Positions 49,001 to 60,254 of a DNA stretch of 64,000 bases are shown one piece after another (the first letter of the stretch is position 1; every line of letters starts with the position of its first letter). The notes under the pieces are model-generated. The model searched no databases. It saw only the letters and a program-made list of their open reading frames with translations, and was not told the origin of the DNA. This stretch comes from Lotus japonicus (taxonomy: Eukaryota > Streptophyta > Magnoliopsida > Fabales > Fabaceae), in NCBI RefSeq assembly GCF_012489685.1, contig NC_080042.1, positions 27,905,158 to 27,969,157 on the forward strand, given 5' to 3'. The translations under genes and the position numbers were made by a program.

Positions 49001-51941
49001 TTACTACAAATGGAGAATTGTAACGAAATAAGTAGAGTAGGAACAAAGGAGAAAGAGCCAAAAATATTGCTTTTGAGTGGAGAAATTCGTCCCGAATGAC
49101 CAAAAGTGTCTTGTTGTACGAGAATAAGTTTAACCTCACGAAATTCATCGATCGAATGTGATGCAAATTCGTATAGCTCAACTAAATGTCGGTGTTTATG
49201 GTCTGGTTCACGGTTTAGGTTTTAGAGTAGGACAAAAGTATAAAGAGGCAAACAAGCTTTTGAGAGGACATAAATTTAAAATCGTGTTGTTAATCTATTG
49301 TATGTGATATGAGTTCGTAGAGCTCAACTAAAACTTACTACAAATGGAGAATTGTACGGAAATATGTAGAGTAGGAACAAAGGAGAAAGAGGCCAAAATA
49401 TTTCTTTTGAGTGGAGAAATTCGTCCCTAATGACCAAAAGTGTCTTGTTGTACCACAATAAGTTTAAGCTCATGATATTCCTCCATCGAATGTGATGCAA
49501 GTTCATAGAGCTCAACTAAATGTCGGTGTTTAAGGATAAGGGTTAAGGGTTTTGGGTTTAGGTTTTAGAGTTGGACAAAAGTATAAAGAGGCAAACAAGC
49601 TTTTGAGAGGACATAAATTAAAAATCGTGTTGTTAATCTATTGTCTGTGATATGAGTTCGTAGAGCTCAACTAAAACTTACTACAAATGGAGAATTGTAG
49701 CGAAATAAGTAGAGTAGGAACAAAGGAGAAAGAGGCCAAAATATTGCTTTTGAGAGGAGAAATTCGTCCCTAATGACCAAAAGTGTCTTGTTGTACCACA
49801 ATTAGTTTAACCTCATGATATTCCTCCATCGAATGTGATGCAAGTTCGTAGAGCTCAACTAAATGTCGGTGTTTAAGGTTAAGGGTTAAGGGTTTAGGGT
49901 TTAGGGTTTAGCGTTTGGGTTTTAGAGTAGGACAAAAGTAGAAAGAGGCCAACAAGCTTTTGAGAGGACATAAATTTAAAATCGTGTTAGTAATCTATAG
50001 TATGTGATATAAGTTCGTAAAGCTCAACTGAAACTTACTACAAATGGAGAATTGTAACGAAATAAGTAGAGTAGGAACAAAGGAGAAAGAGGCCAAAATA
50101 ATGCTTTTGAGTGGAAAAATTCGTCCCTAATGACAAAAAGTGTCTTGTTGTACCACAATAAGTTTAAGCTCATGATATTCCTCCATCGAATGTGATGCAA
50201 GTTCGTAGAGCTCAACTAAATGTTGGTCTTTAAGGATAAGGGTTAAGGGTTTAGGGTTTCGCTTTTAGAGTTGGAAAAAAGTATAAAGAGGCAAACTAGC
50301 TTTTGAGAGGACATAAATTAAAAATCGTGTTGTTAATCTATTGTGTGTGATATGAGTTCGTAGAGCTCAACTAAAACTTACTACAAATGGAGAATTGTAC
50401 CGAAATAAGTAGAGTAGGAACAAAGGAGAAAGAAGCTAAAATATTGCTTTTGAGTGGAGAAATTCGTCCCTAATGACCAAAAGTGTCTTGTTGATCCACA
50501 ATAAATTTAAGCTCATGATATTCCTCGATCGAATGTGATGCAAGTTCGTAGAGCTCAACTAAATGTCGGTGTTTAAGGATAAGGGTTAAGGGTTTAGGGT
50601 TTAGGTTTTAGAGTAGGACAAAAGTATAAAGAGGACAACAAGCTTTTGAGAGGACATAAATTTAAAATCGTGTCGTTACCATATTGTATGTGATATGAGT
50701 TCGTAGAGCTCAACTAAAACTTACTACAAATGGAGAATTGTAACGAAATAAGTAGAGTAGGAACAAAGGAGAAAGAGCCCAAAATATTGGTTTTGAGTGG
50801 AGAAATTCGTCCCGAATGACCAAAAGTGTCTTGTTGTACGAGAATAAGTTTAAAATCACGAAATTCCTCGATCGAATGTGATGCAAGTTCGTATAGCTCA
50901 ACTAAATGTCGGTGTTTAAGGTCAGGTTCAGGGTTTAGGTTTTAGAGTAGGACAAAAGTATAAAGAGGCAAACAAGCTTTTGAGAGGACATAAATTTAAA
51001 ATCGTGTTGTTAATCTATTGTATGTGATATGAGTTCGTAGAGCTCAACTAAAACTTAATACAAATTGGTAATTGTACCGAAATAAGTAGAGTAGGAACAA
51101 AGGAGAAAGAGGCCAAAATATTTCTTTTGAGTGGAGAAATTCGTCCCTAATGACCAAAAGTGTCTTGTTGTACCACAATAAGTTTAAGCTCATGATATTC
51201 CTCCATCGAATTTGAGGAAAGTTCGTAGAGCTCAACTAAATGTGGGTGTTTAAGGTTAAGGGTTAAGGGTTTAGGATTTAGGTTTTAGAGTTGGACAAAT
51301 GTGTAAAGAGGCAAACAAGGTTTTGGGAGGACATAAATTTAAAATCGTGTTGTTAATCTATTGGAGTTCTTAGAGCTCAACTAAAACATACTACAAATGG
51401 AGTATTGTAACAAAATAAGTAGAGTAGGAACAAAGGAGAAAGAGGCCAAAAAATTGCTTTTGAGTGGAGAAATTCTTCCCCAATGACCAAAAGTGTCTTG
51501 TTGTACCACAATAAGTTTACGCTCATGAAATTCCTCCATCAAATGTGATGCAAGTTCGTAGAGCTCAACTAAATGTGTGTGTTTAAGGTTATGGGTTAAG
51601 GGTTTAGGGTTTAGGTTTTAGAGTAGGACAAAAGTATAAAGAGGACAACAAGCTTTTGAGAGGACATAAATTTAAAATCGTGTCGTTACCATATTGTATA
51701 GGATATAAGTTCGTAGAGCTCAACTAAAACTTACTACAAATGGAGAATTGTAACGAAATAAGTAGAGTAGGAACAAAGGAGAAAGAAAAGGAGAAAGAAG
51801 CCAAGATATTGCTTTTGAGTGGAGAAATTCGTCCCTAATGACCAAAAGTGTCTTGTTGTATCACAATAAGGTTAAGCTCATGATATTCCTCCATCGAACG
51901 TGATGCAAGTTCGTAGAGCTCAAATAAATGTGGGTGTTTAA

Positions 51942-51995
51942 GGTTTAGGGTTAAGGGTTTAGGGTTTAGGGTTTAGGGTCTAGGGTTTAGGTTTT
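51942..51995 (+). repeat. Interstitial telomere-like tract near the array edge
   Basis: A run of TTTAGGG units mixed with TTAAGGG and TCTAGGG variants; the longest such tract in the right-hand array. It is degenerate compared with the tracts at 14-18 kb. Confidence 0.85.
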
Positions 51996-52426
51996 AGACA
52001 AGGACAAAAGTAGAAAGAGTCCAACAAGCTTTTGAGAGGACATAAATTTAAAATCGTGTTGTTAATCTATTGTATGTGAAATGAGTTCGTAGAGCTCAAC
52101 TAAAACTTTCTACAAATGGAGAATTGTGACGAAATATGTAGAGTAGGAACAAAAGAGAAAGAGGCCAACATATTTTTCTTTTGAGTGGGGAAATTCCTCT
52201 CTAATGACCAAAAGTGTCTTCTTGTACAACAATAAGTTTAAGCTCATGATATTCCTCCATCGAATGTGAGGCAAGTTCGTAGGGCTCAACTAAATGTGGG
52301 TGTTTAAGGTTAAGGGTTAAGGGTTTAGGGTTTAGGTTTTAGAATAGGACAAAAGTGTAAAGAGGCCAACAAGCTTTTGAGAGGACATAAATTTAAAATC
52401 GTGTTGTTAATCTATTGTATGTGATA

Positions 52427-53213
52427 TGAAATGGATCGTCTAGGATTGATCTTGGATGATGAGAACTCTGAAATGTGAGAAAGAAGAAGAAGAATTTCGT
52501 GATAGATGGGAAATGGACAGAAAAGAGGGGAAGTTTTAGTGAAATGGAAGATGAAGACTTCACACAAAGGTGGTGGCAAACCCTTGATAAGCCTAATTCT
52601 TGAATCACTCAAGAACTATGAGAATCACTCTCACAAATCTGAATCACTCAGAAAAAAAAAAATACTAATTCATTCATGTTCTGTCTATTACATTGAAGGA
52701 GTGGTCCTTATAAAGAAGAAGGAAATTCAGCCTAGTTACAAAAAAATGATGAGGTGTAATTTCTCTAGAAGAATCCTAGGCTAGGAGTTACAAATTAAAA
52801 GAGGAAGATAGTGATTTGCTTCAGCCCTGAACGTGTATTTGGTGGCTGATTGCTTCATGTAACTCCCTTTCTTGATTGTTATTCTGACCAGGGAATATAG
52901 CATTCAATGCTCTTTATGAACTTAATTTCCCTTTCTTTGTAACTCCATTCTTGGCTTTGAAAGCTCTTCAATCCTTTGACTTTGCTGATGTAACTCCTCC
53001 ATTCAGAACTTATTGAAATTCAAACACATTCAAAGAGTTTTAAGAAAGGAATGGATCCCTCCCTTTAAGCCCTTCATGCGCCACATGCAAACACACACCA
53101 CTTGAAGTGGATTAAACACACTAAAATAAAATTCAGCAACATAATGCATTTGGATCCAACTTATTCAATTGGTCCTTTGCATTTTTATTGAAATAAAATA
53201 AAACAAAACATCA
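52427..53213 (-). mobile_element. LTR, inverted copy, terminus lost
   Basis: Reverse complement of the LTR at 54831-55643. It starts after TGAAATGGATCG, so 27 bp of the LTR end (through GGGGCGTATCA) are missing. TGA at the join fits both satellite (GTGATATGA) and LTR, suggesting a microhomology join. It differs from the other two LTRs at very few sites that I can see (for example CATCTATC against CTTCTATC, and homopolymer length). Confidence 0.93.
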
Positions 53214-53224
53214 CATGGCAGCCC

Positions 53225-54621
53225 CTACGAGTGGGCTGGCTCTTCTTCTTGGGCCTGAATGATCATCATGATTTTTGGTTCCATCTCTTCTACCACTTTG
53301 TCTTCAAGAATGGTTGCCACTACTTGCTGAAGAGTCTCTTTGGCCTTTTTAGCTCTAGCCCTTGTCATTGGTCCTCCAAGTCCCTTTAGTGCTCCATGAC
53401 CCTTGTCCTTGTCCTTGTCCTCATCATTCCCTCCCTCTTGAAAAGGATTTGACCTCAAATCAAATTCTCCGCCATCTAACTTCCCCCATAAAGTCCTCCA
53501 GAAGTGACTTAGGAACTTGGTGTCCCTATCACTAACTATGCTTCTAGGCATCCCATGAAGTCTTACAACTTCTTTAAAGAACAAATCAGCAACGTGACAA
53601 GCATCATCAGCTTTCCTGCAAGGAATAAAGTGAGCCATTTTTGAAAACCTATCAACAACCACAAAAATGGAATCCTTACCATTCTTTGTTCTAGGGAGGC
53701 CTAAAACAAAGTCCATAGACAAGTCAACCCAAGGGTATTCAGGGATTGGCAAAGGAATATACAAACCATGTGGCATCACCTTAGACTTAGCCTTCTTGCA
53801 AACAATGCAATGTTCACAAAACTTGATCACATCATGTTTCATTTTGGGCCAATAAAAATGTTCCTGTAAAGTTTCTAGAGTCTTTTGGACTCCAAAATGA
53901 CCCATTAATCCCCCAGCATGGGATTCTTTAACAAGCAGTTCTCTAATGGAACTTTTAGGCACACACAACCTGTTTTCCTTAAATAAAAATCCATTGTGCC
54001 TATAAAATCCATTTTGAGAAACTTTCTCACAAGCCACAAAAATTTCAGCAAAGTTATCATCTTTTTCATACATTTCTTTCACATGTTCAAGTCCTAGCAA
54101 TTTAGTCTCTAACATGGAAAGCAACACGTGTCTCCTGGATAAAGCATCAGCCACAATGTTACTTTTCCCTTTTTTGTGTTTTATGACATAGGGAAATTGT
54201 TCCAAAAATTCAACCCATTTGGCATGCCTTTTGTTCAACTTACCTTGCCCCTTCAAGTATTTCAGCGACTCATGATCACTATGAATCACGAATTCCTTGG
54301 GCAAAAGATAATGCTGCCAAGTCTTCAAAGCTCTCACCAAAGCATACAATTCCTTATCATAACTAGAATAGTTAAGGGCAGCTCCGCTTAACTTTTCACT
54401 AAAATAAGCAATTGGGTGGCCTTCTTGAAGCAACACAGCACCAATACCTACATTTGAAGCATCACATTCAAGTTCAAAAGATTTAGCAAAGTTAGGTAAA
54501 GCAAGTATAGGTGCATGGGTAAGCTTATGCTTTAGGGCAGCAAAGGCCTCTTCTTGATTCGTTCCCCAATGAAAACCCACATTCTTTTTCACCACTTCAT
54601 TTAGGGGTGCTGCCAAGGTAC
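53225..54621 (-). pseudogene. pol: Inverted 3' half of Ty3/gypsy pol (RT end, RNase H, integrase)
   Basis: The minus-strand frame reads from [13 protein letters not shown] through the RNase H domain ([40 protein letters not shown]), the integrase zinc finger (CEHCIVCKK) and integrase core ([17 protein letters not shown]) to the tail ending at the stop at 53225. Gag, protease and most of RT are absent. The integrase shows the same join as the full copy (LWGKL to DGGEFDLR), so the third catalytic acid is missing here too. A few residues differ from the full copy, such as GTNQEE against GKNQEE, SSYDKE against STYDKE, and SHAGG against SHVGG. An open frame continues upstream into 54682 only because the repeated GACAAG codons read through in reverse; that part is not protein homology. 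It is not expected to make a functional protein. Confidence 0.92.
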
Positions 54622-54830
54622 AAGGACAAGGACAAGGACAAGGGTCATGGAGCACTAAAGGGACTTGGAGGACCAATGACAAGGGCTAGAGCTAAAAAGG
54701 CCAAAGAGACTCTTCAGCAAGTAGTGGCAACCATTCTTGAAGACAAAGTGGTAGAAGAGATGGAACCAAAAATCATGATGATCATTCAGGCCCAAGAAGA
54801 AGAGCCAGCCCACGCGTAGGGGCTGCCATG
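54622..54830 (+). pseudogene. pol: Direct fragment of the pol 3' tail
   Basis: Begins in the GACAAG repeat and matches 60046-60254 base for base by eye, including the stop (54817-54819) and the GGGGCTGCCATG before the LTR. It encodes only the C-terminal tail ([20 protein letters not shown] onwards). It means the 5' LTR of the full element is preceded by the 3' end of another internal region, as in a tandem element sharing its middle LTR. Confidence 0.9.
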
Positions 54831-55643
54831 TGATGTTTTGTTTTATTTTATTTCAATAAAAATGCAAAGGACCAATTGAATAAGTTGGATCCAAATGCAT
54901 TATGTTGCTGAATTTTATTTTAGTGTGTTTAATCCACTTCAAGTGGTGTGTGTTTGCATGTGGCGCATGAAGGGCTTAAAGGGAGGGATCCATTCCTTTC
55001 TTAAAACTCTTTGAATGTGTTTGAATTTCAATAAGTTCTGAATGGAGGAGTTACATCAGCAAAGTCAAAGGATTGAAGAGCTTTCAAAGCCAAGAATGGA
55101 GTTACAAAGAAAGGGAAATTAAGTTCATAAAGAGCATTGAATGCTATATTCCCTGGTCAGAATAACAATCAAGAAAGGGAGTTACATGAAGCAATCAGCC
55201 ACCAAATACACGTTCAGGGCTGAAGCAAATCACTATCTTCCTCTTTTAATTTGTAACTCCTAGCCTAGGATTCTTCTAGAGAAATTACACCTCATCATTT
55301 TTTTGTAACTAGGCTGAATTTCCTTCTTCTTTATAAGGACCACTCCTTCAATGTAATAGACAGAACATGAATGAATTAGTATTTTTTTTTTCTGAGTGAT
55401 TCAGATTTGTGAGAGTGATTCTCATAGTTCTTGAGTGATTCAAGAATTAGGCTTATCAAGGGTTTGCCACCACCTTTGTGTGAAGTCTTCATCTTCCATT
55501 TCACTAAAACTTCCCCTCTTTTCTGTCCATTTCCCTTCTATCACGAAATTCTTCTTCTTCTTTCTCACATTTCAGAGTTCTCATCATCCAAGATCAATCC
55601 TAGACGATCCATTTCAGCCCTTGCATCAACTTGGGGCGTATCA
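54831..55643 (+). mobile_element. 5' (middle) LTR of the Ty3/gypsy element
   Basis: 813 bp, starting TGATGTTTTG and ending GGGGCGTATCA, with TGAT/ATCA ends. By eye it is identical to the 3' LTR except for a T run of 10 against 12. It contains a possible TATA box (TATAAGG, 55332) and an AATAAA at 54855. Near-identity with the 3' LTR argues for a recent insertion or duplication. Confidence 0.95.
55332..55338 (+). promoter_or_regulatory. Possible LTR TATA box
   Basis: TATAAGG lies about two thirds of the way through the LTR, a plausible U3 position. The equivalent is at about 60756 in the 3' LTR. Position and motif are the only evidence. Confidence 0.35.
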
Positions 55644-55645
55644 TT

Positions 55646-55659
55646 TGGTAATCAGAGCT
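55646..55659 (+). other. Primer binding site, initiator-Met tRNA type, imperfect
   Basis: TGGTAATCAGAGCT begins 2 bp after the LTR end. It resembles TGGTATCAGAGC, the complement of the plant initiator tRNA-Met 3' end, but has one extra A. The extra base could weaken priming. Confidence 0.75.
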
Positions 55660-56250
55660 CCGGTTCTAGGATTTTGGTTTCTTTTCTTATCTGGAATTCT
55701 GGTTTGCAACTCTTTATCATTTCTTGTTACCTTGATTTTAGTTTTTGTTTCTTTTGGCTGAACCATTGCAAAAGTTAAGCCTTGTTAATTGTTCAGAATC
55801 AAAAACAAATTACAAAACGAAAATTCAAAAAAAAAAAAAACGAAAATTCAAAAAAAAAATGGCTGAATGGTTCTTGTTTAATTAGCCAAATTCAATTGTT
55901 CAAGGTAATTTTGTTGCTAGCATTCCAATTTATTTTCTTCTTTCTGTTTGTTCTTGAATTCTTCTTTAGTCTCTAAATATTTTGAGTCCTTTCCATTTCT
56001 GTGGTGATTTGTCTTGTCTTCTTTTGTTTCATATTCTAAAGTCTATTCTAATCTGTGTGACTCTACACAAATTTGGTGGCATAATTCTTTGTGTGTCTTA
56101 ACTTTGATTTACTCAAGAGATTGTGAGAATTTTTGAGTGGAAAAAGGCAAGAGTGCACATCATAGAAAAGCCAATTTGAGGGAAACACGAGAGAAGTGAG
56201 GTAAACACTAACATTTGTTTGTTCTACTTGAATCTTTTCATTTGTCAAAG
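55660..56250 (+). other. Untranslated leader of the Ty3/gypsy element
   Basis: 591 bp between the PBS and gag. It is T-rich, with two A runs separated by CGAAAATTC near 55827-55859. No conserved frame is seen. It holds the packaging and leader region by position only. Confidence 0.7.
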
Positions 56251-59200
56251 ATGTCAGGAGAAGAGGAGGAGCAACCAGCAGTGCGACTCTTGACCATCGA
56301 AATGCGGGCTCTTACACAACATCTGGAAAACTTAATGAGGAGGCAAACTGAAGAGATCCACGAAAGGCTGGATCAAATGGAGAACCGGAACAATAGTGAC
56401 AGTGAAGGCGGGAGGCCACGACGAATTCATGAAAATCCTAGACCTGCTCGGATTGAAGGAGTCAAATTCCAAATTCCTCCTTTTAAGGGAAAGAGTGATC
56501 CAGAGGCATACTTGGAGTGGGAACTCAAAATAGAGCATGTCTTTGCTTGCAACAACTATGAGGAGGACCAAAAGGTGAAACTTGCAGCTGCTCACTTTTC
56601 AGACTATGCTCTTGTTTGGTGGAATAAGTTTGCAAAAGAGAGATTGAGAAATGAGGAGCCAGCGGTGGAAACATGGGCTGAAATGAAACGAATCATGAGG
56701 AAAAGATATGTCCCTTCAAGCCATGCTAGGGATGTAAAATTTAAACTTCAAAAACTTACCCAAGGCAGCAAGAGTGTTGAGGAGTATTACAAAGAACTTG
56801 AGGTGCTTATGTTGCAAGCCAATCTTGAGGAGGATGAAGAGGTAACCATGATTCGATTTATTAATGGTTTATCTAATGATGTTAGAGATATTGTAGAACT
56901 TCAGGAATATGTAGACATGGAGGAATTGCTGCACAAGACCACTAAAGTTGAGCAACAACTCAAAAGGAAAGGGCTTGCAAGGAAGAGTTCTACCAATTAC
57001 AATTCATCTTGGAGAGACAGAATGAAGAATGAAGGGCCGAGCACCCTTAGCAAACCAGCCACCAAACCACAAGCTTCAGCTCCTTCAAAACCTCTTGAAC
57101 AACCATCCAAAAAGAGCAAAGAGGTCAAGTGCTTCAAATGCCAAGGTATGGGACATTATGCTTATGAATGTGCCTCCAAAAAGACCATGATTCTTAAGGA
57201 TGATGGAGACTACACCAGTGAGTCCGAAGGAGAACAAAGTGAAGAAGAAGAGGAGGCAGCCATGAATGGTGAACTGTTGATGATCCGGAGAATGCTTGGT
57301 AGCCAACAAAAGCCAAAGAAAGAAAGCCAAAGAGAGAATATCTTTCACACAAGATGTTCTGTCAATGGGCAGATTTGCTTGATGATTGTTGATGGCGGGA
57401 GCTGTACTAATGTGGCTAGTGAAAGAATGGTGGAGAAGCTGAACCTGGTCACAAAACCACATCCTTGGCCATACAAACTTCCATGGCTCAGCCACTATGG
57501 AGAAATACAAGTAAGTAAGCAAGTTGAAGTTGACTTTTCCATTGGCAAATACAGGGATAAGGTTCTTTGTGATGTTGTTCCCATGGAGGCTAGTCACATA
57601 CTGTTGGGAAGACCATGGCAATATGACACCAACTCTGATCATAATGGCAGCACCAACAAGATCTCATTCCAACATCATGGCCAGAAAATTACGCTCAAAC
57701 CTTTGAGCCCTAGGGAGGTGCGTGAGGATCAAAAGAAAATGAGAGAAAAGATTGAACAAGAGAGAAAAGAAAAGAGTGAGACACTTGAGAGAAAGCAAAA
57801 AGAAAAGAGTGAAACACTTGAGAGAGAGCAAAAAGAAAAGAGTGAAATACTTGAGAGAAAAGAAATTTGTTTGATCAAAAAGAGAGAGGTGAAAAGGATG
57901 ATAGCTTCAAAACAGATCCTATACTTGATGTTTTGCAAAAATCAGATTTTGAACACTAACACTTTTGAAAATTTTGAACTGCCGTCTAGTGTTAAATCTC
58001 TTTTGCAGGATTATGAGGATGTGTTTCCAACAAGTGTTCCAAGTGGTCTACCACCACTGAGAGGAATTGAGCATCAAATTGATCTCATTCCGGGAGCTTC
58101 TTTGCCTAATAGGCCAGCATATAGAAGCAACCCACAAGAAACCACTGAAATTCAAAGACAAGTGGAAGAACTCTTGAACAAAGGGTGGGTAAGAAATAGC
58201 ATGAGTCCTTGTGCTGTACCGGTGATTTTGGTACCAAAGAAAGATGGGACTTGGAGAATGTGCTCTGATTGTAGAGCCTTGAATAACATCACCATTAAGT
58301 ATAGGCACCCTATTCCTAGACTTGATGATTTGCTTGATGAATTGCATGGAGCATGTTATTTTTCTAAAATTGATTTGAAAAGTGGTTACAATCAGATAAG
58401 GATTAAAGAAGGGGATGAATGGAAAACTGCTTTCAAAACTAAATATGGTTTGTATGAATGGTTGGTTATGCCTTTTGGTTTAACTAATGCACCTAGTACT
58501 TTTATGAGACTAATGAACCATGTTTTGAGGGAATTCATTGGGAAATTTGTGGTTGTGTACTTTGATGATATTTTGGTCTATAGCACTACTCTTGAGCTGC
58601 ATGTTGAGCACTTAAGATCCGTCTTGAGTATGCTTAGAAAGGAACAATTGTTTGCCAATCTTGAGAAATGCACTTTTTGCACTGACCATGTTGTGTTTCT
58701 TGGTTTTGTTGTGAGTTCGAAAGGAGTGCAGGTTGATGAGGAAAAGATCAAAGCCATTCAAGAGTGGCCCACTCCTAAATCCGTGGGTGATGTAAGAAGT
58801 TTTCATGGCTTGGCCAGTTTCTACAGGAGGTTTGTAAAGGACTTTAGTACCTTGGCAGCACCCCTAAATGAAGTGGTGAAAAAGAATGTGGGTTTTCATT
58901 GGGGAAAGAATCAAGAAGAGGCCTTTGCTGCCCTAAAGCATAAGCTTACCCATGCACCTATACTTGCTTTACCTAACTTTGCTAAATCTTTTGAACTTGA
59001 ATGTGATGCTTCAAATGTAGGTATTGGTGCTGTGTTGCTTCAAGAAGGCCACCCAATTGCTTATTTTAGTGAAAAGTTAAGCGGAGCTGCCCTTAACTAT
59101 TCTACTTATGATAAGGAATTGTATGCTTTGGTGAGAGCTTTGAAGACTTGGCAGCATTATCTTTTGCCCAAGGAATTCGTGATTCATAGTGATCATGAGT

Positions 59201-60243
59201 CGCTGAAATACTTGAAGGGGCAAGGTAAGTTGAACAAAAGGCATGCCAAATGGGTTGAATTTTTGGAACAATTTCCCTATGTCATAAAACACAAAAAAGG
59301 GAAAAGTAACATTGTGGCTGATGCTTTATCCAGGAGACACGTGTTGCTTTCCATGTTAGAGACTAAATTGCTAGGACTTGAACATGTGAAAGAAATGTAT
59401 GAAAAAGATGATAACTTTGCTGAAATTTTTGTGGCTTGTGAGAAAGTTTCTCAAAATGGATTTTATAGGCACAATGGATTTTTATTTAAGGAAAACAGGT
59501 TGTGTGTGCCTAAAAGTTCCATTAGAGAACTGCTTGTTAAAGAATCCCATGTTGGGGGATTAATGGGTCATTTTGGAGTCCAAAAGACTCTAGAAACTTT
59601 ACAGGAACATTTTTATTGGCCCAAAATGAAACATGATGTGATCAAGTTTTGTGAACATTGCATTGTTTGCAAGAAGGCTAAGTCTAAGGTGATGCCACAT
59701 GGTTTGTATATTCCTTTGCCAATCCCTGAATACCCTTGGGTTGACTTGTCTATGGACTTTGTTTTAGGCCTCCCTAGAACAAAGAATGGTAAGGATTCCA
59801 TTTTTGTGGTTGTTGATAGGTTTTCAAAAATGGCTCACTTTATTCCTTGCAGGAAAGCTGATGATGCTTGTCACGTTGCTGATTTGTTCTTTAAAGAAGT
59901 TGTAAGACTTCATGGGATGCCTAGAAGCATAGTTAGTGATAGGGACACCAAGTTCCTAAGTCACTTCTGGAGGACTTTATGGGGGAAGTTAGATGGCGGA
60001 GAATTTGATTTGAGGTCAAATCCTTTTCAAGAGGGAGGGAATGATGAGGACAAGGACAAGGACAAGGGTCATGGAGCACTAAAGGGACTTGGAGGACCAA
60101 TGACAAGGGCTAGAGCTAAAAAGGCCAAAGAGACTCTTCAGCAAGTAGTGGCAACCATTCTTGAAGACAAAGTGGTAGAAGAGATGGAACCAAAAATCAT
60201 GATGATCATTCAGGCCCAAGAAGAAGAGCCAGCCCACGCGTAG
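56251..60243 (+). CDS. gag-pol: Ty3/gypsy gag-pol polyprotein, integrase-deleted
   Basis: One open frame of 1,330 codons from ATG 56251 (AAAGATGTC context; an in-frame ATG at 56215 is also possible). In order: gag (about residues 60-250, with [10 protein letters not shown]), a CCHC zinc knuckle (C294, C297, H302, C307), aspartic protease (IVDGGS with D381; LLGRPW at 451-456), a charged linker with 11-residue repeats (about 500-540), reverse transcriptase ([13 protein letters not shown] with D708; YFDDIL with D772-D773), RNase H (D919, E956, D981, D1024), and integrase with zinc finger (C1137, C1140) and two acids (D1169, D1230). At about residue 1247 the integrase jumps into the C-terminal tail, dropping the third acid (Glu) and the rest of the core, perhaps 200 or more residues. 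No chromodomain is seen. Protease and RT look chromovirus-like; the exact lineage is not assigned. It should copy RNA but not integrate on its own. Confidence 0.93.
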   Translation: MSGEEEEQPAVRLLTIEMRALTQHLENLMRRQTEEIHERLDQMENRNNSDSEGGRPRRIHENPRPARIEGVKFQIPPFKGKSDPEAYLEWELKIEHVFACNNYEEDQKVKLAAAHFSDYALVWWNKFAKERLRNEEPAVETWAEMKRIMRKRYVPSSHARDVKFKLQKLTQGSKSVEEYYKELEVLMLQANLEEDEEVTMIRFINGLSNDVRDIVELQEYVDMEELLHKTTKVEQQLKRKGLARKSSTNYNSSWRDRMKNEGPSTLSKPATKPQASAPSKPLEQPSKKSKEVKCFKCQGMGHYAYECASKKTMILKDDGDYTSESEGEQSEEEEEAAMNGELLMIRRMLGSQQKPKKESQRENIFHTRCSVNGQICLMIVDGGSCTNVASERMVEKLNLVTKPHPWPYKLPWLSHYGEIQVSKQVEVDFSIGKYRDKVLCDVVPMEASHILLGRPWQYDTNSDHNGSTNKISFQHHGQKITLKPLSPREVREDQKKMREKIEQERKEKSETLERKQKEKSETLEREQKEKSEILERKEICLIKKREVKRMIASKQILYLMFCKNQILNTNTFENFELPSSVKSLLQDYEDVFPTSVPSGLPPLRGIEHQIDLIPGASLPNRPAYRSNPQETTEIQRQVEELLNKGWVRNSMSPCAVPVILVPKKDGTWRMCSDCRALNNITIKYRHPIPRLDDLLDELHGACYFSKIDLKSGYNQIRIKEGDEWKTAFKTKYGLYEWLVMPFGLTNAPSTFMRLMNHVLREFIGKFVVVYFDDILVYSTTLELHVEHLRSVLSMLRKEQLFANLEKCTFCTDHVVFLGFVVSSKGVQVDEEKIKAIQEWPTPKSVGDVRSFHGLASFYRRFVKDFSTLAAPLNEVVKKNVGFHWGKNQEEAFAALKHKLTHAPILALPNFAKSFELECDASNVGIGAVLLQEGHPIAYFSEKLSGAALNYSTYDKELYALVRALKTWQHYLLPKEFVIHSDHESLKYLKGQGKLNKRHAKWVEFLEQFPYVIKHKKGKSNIVADALSRRHVLLSMLETKLLGLEHVKEMYEKDDNFAEIFVACEKVSQNGFYRHNGFLFKENRLCVPKSSIRELLVKESHVGGLMGHFGVQKTLETLQEHFYWPKMKHDVIKFCEHCIVCKKAKSKVMPHGLYIPLPIPEYPWVDLSMDFVLGLPRTKNGKDSIFVVVDRFSKMAHFIPCRKADDACHVADLFFKEVVRLHGMPRSIVSDRDTKFLSHFWRTLWGKLDGGEFDLRSNPFQEGGNDEDKDKDKGHGALKGLGGPMTRARAKKAKETLQQVVATILEDKVVEEMEPKIMMIIQAQEEEPAHA
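57756..57860 (+). repeat. In-frame 33-bp repeats in the protease-RT linker
   Basis: Three imperfect copies encode the 11-residue motif [11 protein letters not shown]. They are a multiple of three bases, so the reading frame is kept. They form a highly charged, probably helical linker. Confidence 0.85.
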
Positions 60244-60254
60244 GGGCTGCCATG

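Larger units (their letters stand above)
31875..52426 (+). repeat. Satellite array, ~342-bp monomer, block 2
   Basis: About 60 monomers in the same orientation as block 1. The telomere-like tract is generally shorter here (often a single GGGTTTAGGGTTTAGG), and subtypes with GGTCTGGTTCAGGG, GCACGAAAATAAG and TCGATCGAATG appear, the last two only from about 42.9 kb onward. Monomers in the final 1.2 kb (about 51.2-52.4 kb) carry more private changes than those inside the array, including a microduplication AAGGAGAAAG near 51777-51800. No host gene is visible. Confidence 0.97.

Noticed and set aside
159..51235. More than 70 open frames of 61-79 codons on the minus strand as host genes
   Set aside because: They repeat with the satellite period, have no recognisable domain, and vary in start and frame with satellite indels. 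They are better explained by repeat homogeneity.
1..52426. 5S rDNA or other tandem RNA gene array
   Set aside because: The unit length could fit a short 5S unit, but I see no 5S gene with its internal promoter boxes in the monomer.
54607..54682. Extra N-terminal residues of the inverted pol frame (Cys-Pro repeats)
   Set aside because: They come from reading the GACAAG repeat of the direct fragment in reverse; the true homology starts at the join near 54621.
57085..57642. 185-codon frame antisense to gag-protease
   Set aside because: It is a shadow of the plus-strand polyprotein with no domain of its own.
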